From Eonycteris spelaea (lineage: Eukaryota > Chordata > Mammalia > Chiroptera > Pteropodidae): a stretch of 64,000 bases of DNA. The DNA is taken from positions 15,477,501-15,541,500 of the forward strand of contig PUFA01000003.1 in the NCBI GenBank assembly GCA_003508835.1, written 5' to 3'. Made by a program: the position numbers and the translations under genes. Of this stretch, positions 10,506 to 20,204 are shown one piece after another (position 1 is the first letter of the stretch; each line of letters opens with the position of its first letter). A model generated the notes under the pieces. The model made no database searches, had not been told where the DNA came from, and saw only the letters and a program-made list of their open reading frames with translations.

Positions 10506-11640
10506 GTCATGAATAGGCATCATGTGAAAATAACACAATTTAGCTCTTTCCACTTTAATTAGAGTAAAAAACTTCTATATGAAAATAAAAACTCGTGTCT
10601 GATTTGCCTACTACTTTCTAAAGCTGTGTGAGTAGGTCATAGAGAATAATGTTCACTTCACTCTGAGATTCTACAGACTATGATGCTTTAAGCAGGTAAT
10701 GAGGCGAGGAATGTCCCCATTACATTGTTTCACTGAAAATGCTCCACTGTCTATAGACTTTTAGCCACCCTGACAAAAAAAAAAAATTGACTTTCTTTTT
10801 CTGAAGGCAGTTAGGCGAAAGATTTAAGGAAAAAAAGGGGGGAGTGTTAAAGTATAAAACTTGCTATACAGAAAAGGGGAAAGAGTCCATGTTTCTTGAT
10901 CAGACACTGAGAAAGAGCTAAGATGCAAGAATTTAAAAGAAAAATACCTATGAGAGAAAAATGAGAAGGGAACAATGGAAGGCTGGCAGACTTGTCAGAT
11001 GTACATTTGACTCTGAGTGAAGAAAAGAGGGAAAGAAGGTTGGATATAAGCATCCTGGACCACCTTGCAATCTAAGGAAGGAATGCTTGACAAGGCCTCC
11101 AAAGAATCCTCAGGCCAAAGACCACATAGAGGAGCATGTGTTTTCTAGGAATAGGTCTGCCACAGAATCAATGGTGACTCAGTCACTGGCTGGGAACAGC
11201 TCGTGGGAGGGACAGCCTCAGTGTAAAAGCAGCTGTGGATATCAGAGCTCAGCAGTTAGGCCCTCAGTCAATTATATACCCTGTGTTTAGTTATGGGAAG
11301 CCATTTCTCATAGCTGCCACCAGCCAGAAAGTGTTTGAATTTTAGATTTCTAGCCCATTGACCATGGACATTTTTAAAGTGGAGAATACTGTGGTCAGAA
11401 TGGAATTTCGGAAGATGACCTAGGCATCTCAGTTCTTGTGGATAAAGAGAACACAATAAATTAAGCTTTGCCTACAATAAATGATGACCAAAGGTTTTCT
11501 TTTTTTTAATTTTGATTTTTTTTTAACTTATGTATTTATGTAAAGTTGATGAGTAGTTCCCTGAAAACATAACATCTTTCGATTTCTGAAATCCTGTCAT
11601 GGATTAAGTATCCTTAGTATTTATAACATCAATTTTTCTA
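10506..11640. other. Unassigned stretch
   Basis: Nothing firmly recognised. Bases 11080-11300 are less AT-rich and carry a 67-codon frame, without protein similarity that I can recognise; an old LTR is possible. There is an A/T-tract rich segment near 11497-11525. Confidence 0.35.
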
Positions 11641-11654
11641 CATTAGACCAGAGA

Positions 11655-11815
11655 GTAACTATAGTAGATTTGGGAGGCCAGATAGTCAACTCTGCCTTAT
11701 AGTGTGAAGCACCATAGATAATATGTAAATTAAGAGGTGTGGCTATATTCCAATAAAACTTTATTTGCAAAAGCAAGTGTTTGTCTGGATTTGGCCCACA
11801 GGTTGGGCCACTGAT
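11655..11815 (+). mobile_element. Non-autonomous hAT-Charlie element, 5'-incomplete
   Basis: 'ggccagatagtcaactctgcc...agtgtgaagcaccatagataatatgtaaa' then 'gtggctatattccaataaaactttatttgcaaaa' and 'ggatttggcccacaggttgggcc' follow in order a hAT MITE whose full form begins GGTCGGCAAACT. The left portion is deleted. A second copy lies at 52243-52461. Confidence 0.85.
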
Positions 11816-11832
11816 TTTGACATTTCAAGTAA

Positions 11833-11908
11833 ATATATATACAACATACATACACACACACACACACACATATATACACACACATACATACATACACACA
11901 TACATATA

Positions 11909-11952
<44 letters not shown>
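11833..11952. repeat. Compound (CA)n-(CATA)n-(TA)n microsatellite
   Basis: CA repeats from about 11852 pass into CATA units and then about 20 uninterrupted TA units ending at 11952. The long TA tract is a candidate for DNA unwinding or cruciform extrusion and is likely polymorphic. Confidence 0.97.
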
Positions 11953-11956
<4 letters not shown>

Positions 11957-13686
11957 ATTATATCAGATCATTCTGAAATTCAAGACAGCATGGTATTTTA
12001 GGAGTTTCCTATTTAGGAATTGTAAAAGATAAAGTTCAATAAGTAGCCGAGGCCCAAAGAATCATCATGTTCAATTTGCAAGAATTTGAATTTCCTCCAT
12101 GGGAAGTCAGTACTACATTTTATAAGGGGAAATGACATAAACAATTACAGGGACAGTACTAAGGAAGGCAAGGCTGCAGAACTCACAGATAAGAAATTGT
12201 GCACACCTGGATTAACACAATACAAAAGCTTAACTCAAAAGGGAATGACTATGGTTAATTAAGAGGAAGGAGTGTATTAGAAAGCTCTAAAGGGTATAAA
12301 ATTCTTAGAATGCCCTAAACTTAAATGTAGAAAATATGGAAGGAAAGTTTCATAGATCCAGAGCTTTGTTTAGATAATGCTCTTCACTAAAAGAGGCAGC
12401 ATAAAAGGAGTACTGATTTAATAGGGTCAGATGAGGGACTGCTTTGAGGAGTTTAAATTTTCTGTAGGATGCTAAAATAAAAATTTCTAGTGGGCAGTTG
12501 GTTGTTGGGCTTCTGCGATCAAGAGATAGGTGCATACAGTAAAGGACAGAGGATGAAGGAAGGGGTGATGAAAAAGACTTGCATAATTTTTCTTTCTCAT
12601 TACCTTTTTCATCTTTATTTTTCAGGTAGAGGTTTTCCAGGATCTTGTCACTTTTCCCTCTTTTTGGTCACTTTACATGTTTTTCTCTTGGTAATTTTAC
12701 CAATTTTTGCCTTTGGCTCCAAGATGATAAAATTTCTTTTCAGAAATTTCAGACACTTTCTTTGCAGAAATTCTGACTTATATTTCCAATTGGTATAAAT
12801 AGGACCAGCTTCAGACAACATAAACTTAAAATTTTAACTTTCACTTGATTATCTTATGCAACCAATACCCAAATGCTGTACTGTCAAGGAAAATAAACAC
12901 TGTCAAAATGTACCCTGTGTAGTTCTCTCTATTTTCACATGAAGTCAACAAACCCAGAACATTGTCTGTCCTCATGTATGTCTCCCTTTCTACTGATATT
13001 GTCTATAACTTCACCATTGCTTGTCTTGGGCTAGTGACCACATATTTGGACTGCTTACTCTCAGTATCTCCTAATTCCAGTCCATCCTCCAAAATGATCT
13101 CACTACAAAGGAAACTAGTTGTCTTGAACATTTAAAAGTATTTCTCAACATGCCCACTTCCAACAGCCATGTGTAACACAAGATTTAACAGCACCCGTAT
13201 GGAGCCTATTTGAAGAACAATGTTGCCTGCCATTCCAAGAGCTTAGAACAATAATAAAGATCACAGGTGACAGAAAGAGAGAAAGCCTTTCACAAAGATT
13301 TCATCATGTTAATTTCCCAAATCTTCTTCCTTCACTTCATTCTCCTCTTAGTGTATATTATAATTTCTAGATTTAATTGAAAAGAGAAAATATAAATAAC
13401 TTCTTGGGAGAAGTTGCTACTGTAAGGTCACTCTGTCTTGTCCATTCAAATCTGAATCATCTAAATTCGAGATTTTATATTCCAGTCATTTTCTTTCCAA
13501 CATCTTTGTTTAACAAAAGTTATGTCTGATCTCAATAGACTGGAAAGAAAAGAGACAGGTAGTTTAAAATATAAATAAATATCTGATCATTATTCAAATT
13601 CATTTTCTTTAAGGTGAAATTTTGCTTCTCCAAACACTTCACTACACTCATCTAAGGAGTTCACTGTTAATTCTATTTTAATATGG
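11953..13686. other. Unassigned stretch
   Basis: No gene or confident repeat. A 102-codon frame at 12490-12798 is a low-complexity translation of T-rich DNA, and I regard it as chance. Faint L2-like wording occurs near 13060-13260 but is too diverged to assign. Confidence 0.35.
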
Positions 13687-13708
13687 GTAGTAGTAGTAGT
13701 AGTAGTAG
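13687..13708. repeat. (GTA)7 trinucleotide repeat
   Basis: Seven perfect GTA units followed by a partial one, directly before a MIR. Confidence 0.95.
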
Positions 13709-13714
13709 CAATAT

Positions 13715-13940
13715 GTAAACATTTATGCTGATTCAAAATGCCTGGCATTGTCTAAAATGCTTTACATTTATTAACTCATCAATTCCCAAAGCCACTGAAG
13801 GAGGTAGTTATAATTATTGTCCTTATTTAAAAATGAGGAAACTGAGAAGTTGTAAAACTTAAAAGTCATGCAATTTATGAGATGTACCTACACAATATGA
13901 TTTTAGAGTCCATGTCCTTATCCACTACTCAACATTGCTT
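13715..13940 (-). mobile_element. MIR SINE, antisense, nearly full length
   Basis: Antisense MIR landmarks appear in order: 'aacatttatgctg', 'gcctggcattgtctaaaatgctttacatttattaactcatc', 'gaaggaggtagttataattattgtcc', 'aaaatgaggaaactgaga' and 'tccatgtccttatccactac'. It covers most of the 260-bp consensus. Confidence 0.9.
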
Positions 13941-14519
13941 CTCATAACCATGTACTATACTGAAAATTATATAATTAACTATTAAACTGATTTTATTTCT
14001 GTTACTCTTATTATTTCTTGAATACAATTCAAAATCACCTATTTTGAATATAAATAAAGCCTAAATACTTCAGCATCATATTTTCTTTTCAGCTTCCAAA
14101 GTTTTCCTGACTGGGCCTTGGTACATGCTACTCCTATGGACTTAGAAAATTTGTGCATGATTTGACTCCTAAGCTGTGGATAACTACTATCACAACCAGA
14201 TACATGAATTTGTGTTCTGATTTTCTACAAAACATGAATGACTCATCATTCGGGTGTTGTCTCAATTAAATTTTCATTTTCAGTAACTAGTAGGTACTCA
14301 AAATCTCAAAATGCACAAGTGAATTTAAAAAACAAAAGCACATTATCAACTTTAATTATTTTAAACCTTAGCTTTTAAGTAGAGCATGTCTGTTTATGCC
14401 GTTAATTTATAAATGTTTAATTAAAGAAAATATCACACTTTTGGTCTTTTTGCATGTCTTCTGTTCTCTAACTGCAGAACCACTTTTGTTTATATTTCAG
14501 AAATATTTATGCAAGTTCC

Positions 14520-14520
<1 letters not shown>
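13941..14520. other. Unassigned stretch
   Basis: AT-rich, with no feature recognised apart from a weak L2-like run near 14030-14130. Confidence 0.35.
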
Positions 14521-14562
<42 letters not shown>

Positions 14563-14631
14563 CCTCCCTCCCTCTCTGTCTCTCTCCTGCTCAACACACA
14601 CACACACATGCACACATGCACACACACACAC
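14521..14631. repeat. Compound (TC)n-(TCCC)n-(CA)n microsatellite
   Basis: About 18 TC units (14521-14557), then CCCT units to about 14573, further TC, and CA repeats with ATGC interruptions to 14631. The polypyrimidine part could form triplex DNA. Confidence 0.97.
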
Positions 14632-15300
14632 GGATAGCTTAGTTCTTCTGAATACATGAAGAGCACGCAGATGCCATATTCATCTGCATTTCACTGAGTA
14701 TTTAGTGTAACGATCCCTAAGGTAACCTTTCAACATAGGTTGCTTTTAGAGAAAATTTTCTTAGGGAATCCCTTTTCCTATTAACTCCTTTTGCACAATC
14801 AGTTCTATTTCAGAAAAAAAGTGAAGTGTTTCAAATATATATTATTTTTGAATTTATGTCCTTTGTCTACAGAATAGCAAAGTAGAGTAGAGAAAATCAC
14901 TGGGTTGGTTCTAGCACTTTGTAGTTTATCCATATGTACATTTATGGTTTATTCCAAAATACATGGTTTATTCCATGTACTTCCTAATTTAATTTATGAG
15001 TATTGAACATCTTCTGCATATTGAATCTGTCTTTAGGAAGTTTGCAATTCGATGGAAGACACTGACATAGTCATTAGTTCAGCAGTATGTCCAATACACA
15101 GGTATTTATTGTGTGTCAACAATATGCCTTGCATTTCCACCCACATAAACGATGAACTGTAATAAAGATTAGAAGTCTTCTGAGAAGGTCGTATATTGTG
15201 AGAGAGGATGAGTTCAATACAGTGTGTTGTAACCGTGCAGCAGTGAAATCCTGCTGTAGGAGTGTGGGTGGAAAAAGAAGAAACAACCTCACAACAAGGT
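14632..15300. other. Unassigned stretch
   Basis: No gene seen. Bases 15085-15180 ('ggtatttattgtgtgtcaacaatatgcc') faintly resemble antisense L2 3' sequence. The remainder is unassigned. Confidence 0.35.
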
Positions 15301-15319
15301 TAGAACTTAAAGGGTGAAT

Positions 15320-15470
15320 CCTTATGTTTATATCTTTGGAAAACTAACTCAACTTTCTCGAGCCCAGGTAAATTCGTCTGGAAAGAGATGAGATTTTATC
15401 TACCAGAGATCATACAAATTCTCTTATGGATTTAAAGTATGAATTCTGTAAATTTATGAGAAAAAACGAA
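15320..15470 (+). mobile_element. Possible MIR fragment
   Basis: Weak resemblance in the order 'ctttggaaaactaactcaactttctcgagccc...cgtctggaaagagatga' to the MIR 'cttgggcaagttacttaacctctctgagcctcagtttcctcatctg' block. It is highly decayed. Confidence 0.35.
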
Positions 15471-15473
15471 ATA

Positions 15474-16491
15474 CAGTGATGGGCCACATAATAACATTTT
15501 GATCAGTGATAGGCGACATGTATGACAGTGGTTCCATAAGATTATAATGGAGATGAAAAGTTTCTATTGTCTAAAGACACTGTAGCTGTTATAATGTTGT
15601 AGTGCAACACATTACACACGTGTTTGTGGTGATTCTGGCATAATCAAACCCTACTGTGCCAGTCGTGTAACAGTAGAGCACATATAATTATGTACAGTAC
15701 TTGATTCTTGATAATGATAATAAACAACTATGTCACTGGTTTATATATTTACTCTACTACACTTTTTGTTATTATTTTAGAGTGTACTCTCTACTTATAA
15801 AAAAAAGTTTGCTATGAAACAGTATGCTGTGTTATGTTGGCTTCATGCAAATTGTGTTTACCATGTGTGTCTTTTTTTTTTTTTTTAAGACAAGGCAATC
15901 CTTGGTTGACTTCACAGATTTCAAGAACCCTGTCAGCTTACAATCCCTTATGTATGTATGTATGTATGTATGTATGTATGTATGTATTTAATTTTTTGCA
16001 CCTATAGCACCTGGTCTTCCTGGCTGGTCTCCCATCCACGTACTAACCAGGCCCAACCCTGCTTAGCTTCCGAGATCAGGGTGGCATGAGCATAGATAGA
16101 CTTACCATATCTCTTGACTGCAACATTTTCTCTTGCACTTGATTTAACTTCATTGATACCTAGAGCAACTTCCAATCTTACAAGCTTCATTCATGGTAAG
16201 TGCCCTATACAGGGATACTATTTTTAATCTTTTATACCATATTTTTGCTGTACTTCTTCTATGTTTAGATGTGTTTAGATACACAAATATCACTGTGTTA
16301 TAATTGCCTACAGTATTTGGTACAGTAACTTGTATCTTAGGAGCAATAGGCTATACCATATAGCCTAGGCATATAATAGACTATAACATCTGGGTTTGTG
16401 TAAGTGTAGTCTATTATGTTTTCACAATGACAAAATCACCTAATGATACATTTCTTAGAATGTATCCCCATTATTAAGCAGCAAATGAATG
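15474..16491 (+). mobile_element. Tigger-like (Tc1/mariner superfamily) transposon with both ends and TA duplications
   Basis: The left end CAGTGATGGGCCACATAATAAC and the right end, read inverted (CATTCATTTGCTGCTTAATAATG), are decayed versions of one terminal inverted repeat. TA dinucleotides flank both ends (15472-15473 and 16492-16493). Internal landmarks match a remembered non-autonomous element: 'ccataagattataatggag', 'tacacacgtgtttgtggtgattctgg', 'taagtgccctatacaggg' and 'caataggctataccatatagcctagg'. No transposase frame remains. A 5S-derived retroposon and its microsatellite tail interrupt it at 15949-16101. Confidence 0.88.
15949..16101 (-). mobile_element. 5S rRNA-derived retroposon with A-rich tail and (CATA)n
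   Basis: Read on the minus strand, 16101 to about 15998 is 5S rRNA. It starts GTCTAT, then CCACCCTG, GATCTCGGAAGCTAAGCAGGG, GGCCTGGTTAGTAC, GGATGGGAGACC and the 3' end GGTGCTATAGGTGC. About 20 nt around positions 24-43 of 5S are missing. The pol III internal promoter regions (box A and box C) are retained. The 3' end continues into GCAAAAAATTAAATA and a CATA array (15949-15987), as expected for a retroposed copy with an expanded A-tail. It is a pseudogene or 5S SINE, not a functional 5S gene. Confidence 0.92.
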
Positions 16492-16759
16492 TAAATTTAT
16501 GGAAAATCATGGATAAGGCTGTCTTTGAGGCTTAAGTTGAAAAGAGAACCTAGAGCTAGACTCTAGAAATCTTCAGATACCGAACTAGGGAACTTATATC
16601 TTATGTATATATCACAAGTCACCAGTTTCAACATGCCTCCATTATTAAAAATGGAGTACACTCCTTAGTATGTGAATATTCATTCATTTTGAAATTACAT
16701 ATACATGGAACAAACACATTTAATCTTACATATACTTCTCCAGAGTCTGGATAAATGGG

Positions 16760-18420
16760 GAGTACTTTCTAACCCATTTTATAACCTTGATACCCAAATG
16801 TCTCAAGGAAAACTATGGATTATTTTGATCAATATAAATGAGAAAATTTTAAACAAAATATTAATAAACTGAATCTAGCAATACATTTTAAAGGATGATA
16901 AAGTTGAATTAAACCCAGAAATCTAAATTTAGTTTAACATTAAGAAAAGCAAATAATATAATTCACCACACTAAAGGATTAAAGGAGAGAAGCTATATTT
17001 GTAAGTATTTAGGTAAAGAAAAAATATTTTATAAAATTTAACAACCCACTGATGATTAAAAAGATAAACAAACTCTTTTTTGGCAAACTAGGAAAGGAAG
17101 AGATATATTTTTTTAATCCTATGAAATGTATCTGTAAAATTGCCCAAAGCAAACCTCATAATAAATGGTAAAGTATTTTCTTTATAATTAGGAGCCAGAG
17201 TGTGTAATATATCTTCATTTATTCAATAATATACTAGAGATATTAGCTAGTGATTTGTGGTAAAAATAACATATAGAGAAGTATGATTATTGAAAAGAAA
17301 GACATTAAATTGTTATTATTCTTGAGAGACAAATTGTGTATGTAAAACTTCAGTAGAATTGTTAGACTAGATTATTCTGTAATACCAAAGAATCACAAAA
17401 TTTTGGAACCTTAAAAACAAAAATGCGTATTACAAGGGTAAGCAAAGAAATGCTTATTCCATTCTCTCAGGGTCCCCAGCTGATGGTGACCCAATTGAGA
17501 CATAAGCTTCCATACATGCTCTTCAAAATACACCTTTCATAAGAGTGGCAACGAAAATTGAAGTTGATCACCAGCAATTACATTTTTTCTGTCCAGAAGT
17601 GGCAAGTGTCATTAGCACTCACATTTTATTTAATTGGCCAAGGCAAGTCAAGAATGTGCCTAACCTCAAATGTGGGAGGAGAGAAGTACCCTACCATGTT
17701 TCCAGTGTGAAGAGGCTGGAAGATTTGTGAACACCAATAATGGTTAGCATTAGAATCTTCAGGTCAAATATGATGACTAATAAGAATGTTTAACAACATT
17801 TGATGATTTTATATACATAGCAATTATGTATGTGTGTGTGTGTATAGCAATTGTACATTTACTAGCAACAAATAGAAAATTTCATTTTAAAATGCTCATT
17901 TAATAGTGTATAAAATACACAGTTTCAGAAATAAATCTAACCAAAGATGCAAGGCTGGAATAGGCAAAATTATAACACTTCCTTAAAATAAATTAAAGAT
18001 TTAAATAAATAGAGGGATATAATATGCCACAAGGAGTCTATGCATCTGTAGATTTAATGCTATATCAGTCCATCTATACTGGTCCTTATGTTTGTTTGCC
18101 TTCAAAAATCTAAGAAATTGATTCAAAATTTATAGGAGTGAAGAACAAAAGACTCCATGAGAAAATCAGCCTGATAGTATGATTTGTCTTATCAAATAAA
18201 GTATTAATAGAGCATGAAATTAGCACTTAGACCAGACCTATAGAATAGAGCCTAAACAAAGATCCACATATATATGGAAATTTCACTTATAAAGTTGCTG
18301 AATTGGTATTGGAGAACATTGAGAAAAACATGGATTTCATCATAAATGATACTGAAATAAGTTATCTATTTAATAAACAAAGTAAAATTTAATGCCTACC
18401 TTACACCAAAGAGCCCTGTC
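16760..18420 (+). mobile_element. Ancient LINE-1 ORF2 region, sense, split by an insertion
   Basis: Plus-strand ORF2 landmarks in order: 'taacccattttata...ttgatacccaaa', 'ttttaaacaaaatattaat', 'caccacactaaaggattaaagga', 'gatgattaaaaaga...ggcaaactaggaa', 'taataaatggtaaagta' and 'attcaataatatactagagatattagctag'. After a break (17375-17845) come 'gaaataaatctaaccaaagatgcaa' and 'tatggaaatt...gaattggtatt'. The coding frame is destroyed throughout. Confidence 0.82.
17375..17845. mobile_element. Insertion within the ancient L1, LTR-like, family unassigned
   Basis: This interval breaks an otherwise collinear ORF2 sequence. Its middle ('ctgtccagaagtggcaagtgtcattagcactcacattttatt' through 'ggccaaggcaagtcaaga') resembles a medium-reiteration mammalian LTR-like repeat that I cannot name. 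A 61-codon open frame inside it (17545-17730) is most likely repeat-derived. Confidence 0.45.
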
Positions 18421-19571
18421 CATGCCTGTACCTTAAATTATAGACCCAACAATCTCTATCATTTATCCTTTCTTCTACACTACTCCCTTCTCCTTGGTCA
18501 CAGAATCTTCATTAATTTGGTGAAAAGGGTAGCTTTTTTTCCTGGAATTGACAAATAGAGAGCTTTTAAAATTCTATTGCTTCTGCTATTAATTTAAAAA
18601 GTTTATTTGGGAAAAAAATCATCTTTAGTCTTTTCTGAATCTGCGGTTAAATCCATGCCTAGACGTAGGAGAAAGAAAACCATCCAGTAGTCTATTCCTA
18701 CAGTATGGGGTAGTCCACAAACAAAATAAATTAATAATAAAAATAAAATATTGTTAGTACACACCCACAAGAAACTAGAGACATTAGCACACAGTAAAAC
18801 TATTGTAATTTCCCATTGTGAGGCATCAGGTTCTTGCCTTGGAGTGGGAGTATTGGAAACAGGCAAGAATATACACATTCAAGGAATATTATGAAGCAGG
18901 GATTGCAGTAATGTAATGTAATAGAGAAATAAACAAGATTTTGAATGTTGGTTGCTGGTAGATTCACACCATTCATGATGAAAATGAATCAAGGGTAGTC
19001 ATAAAGGGAAGTAGGTTTAATGGTAAAAGTGATGTTAAGTGTTAGGAATCAATATTAAATGCAATCACAAACACCCAACAAGTCTTTAGAAAGGTAGGGT
19101 TGAAACCCAGGGTTGAAGTTGAGATTCAAAATGAAAATCCATGAAGAAGTACTGATTTACTTGATATGCTCAGTAAATACCGGCCAATCTCAGCAAAATA
19201 CATGGGCCAAGACTACTGATTGAATTTACTAACAAATCCTGTTTTTAATGGGATCTTTTCTTACCAACAGTGCGGATTATTTACACAGACTAAATCAAAT
19301 AGCACTATTCCATCCTTTTTTTTTTTTTAATCAAAAAGAAAATGCAGTTTGGTTGCCTCAGAGGTGGTATCAGACTAGGCATGGAGATTTTTTTCAAGTT
19401 CTTTCATGGTAGAGGTCTGAAAAAAAATAGTATTCATGATGAAATAGCTCTTATGATATTTAAACATTATGATTATTAATAAAAAATGAGAGCTATGTCT
19501 TTTTTATTTATTAGAATTCCATCAGAGCCTACCTCTGAATAACTTATGTTACTGTTTAAAAAAACTTAAAC
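18421..19571. other. Unassigned stretch
   Basis: No gene or confident repeat. A minus-strand 91-codon frame at 18603-18878 has a hydrophobic run but no family I recognise, and I treat it as chance. Confidence 0.35.
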
Positions 19572-20204
19572 TGAGTATTTATCCAAAGGAAACAAGAACA
19601 CTAATAGGAAAAGATATATGCACCACTATGTTCATTGCAGCATTATTTATAATAGCCAAGATATAGAAGCAACTCAGGTGTCTATTGATGGATAAATTGA
19701 TAAAGAAAATGTGATACACATACATATATACATACATACATACATACATACATACATACATACATACATACATTTACATACCATGGAATATTATATGGCA
19801 ATTAAAATAAAATCGTGCCTTTTGGGACAACATGGATGGATCTAGAGGGTATTATGCTAAATGAAATAAATCAGGCAGAGAAAGACAAATAAAGTATAGT
19901 TTCATTTATACTTGGAATCTAAAAACCCAAAACAAACAGACAAAACAAAAACAGTCTCATGGAAACAGAGACCAAAGGATTGGTTACCAGTTGGAAGAAT
20001 GTGGGGAAACGAGTAAAAACAGGAGGGAAATATAGTCAATAATATTGTGATAAATTTGCAGTGACAGAGGATTACGAGAATTAGTAGGATGGTTGCATTG
20101 TAAGGTATGAAAAGGTTGAATCACTATATTGTACACTTGTAACTAATATAATCAATATGACACTGTATACCAATTATACTTAAATTAAAAAAAGAATTGA
20201 AAAG
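19572..20204 (+). mobile_element. LINE-1 3' end (ORF2 C-terminus plus 3' UTR), sense
   Basis: The ORF2 end is recognisable ('tgttcattgcagcattatttataatagccaagat', 'catggaatattatatggcaatt', 'atggatggatctagagg'), followed by the 3' UTR ending 'gtaactaatataatcaatatgacactg...cttaaattaaaaaaag'. A probable target duplication AAAACTTAAAC / AAAACCTAAAC (10 of 11 bases) flanks it at 19561-19571 and 20205-20215. An expanded CATA array lies within. Confidence 0.92.
19731..19772. repeat. (CATA)10 microsatellite inside an L1
   Basis: About ten perfect CATA units. They lie at the L1 position 'gatacacatacatatatac...ccatggaatatta', the same position as the array in the L1 at 299-1440. Confidence 0.96.

Noticed and set aside
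11765..12032. Two overlapping frames with alternating H/T and I/Y residues
   Set aside because: They are translations of the CA/TA microsatellite.
15998..16101. Functional 5S rRNA gene
   Set aside because: About 20 internal nucleotides are missing, there are many substitutions, and the 3' end runs into an A-rich tail and microsatellite in place of a T-run terminator.
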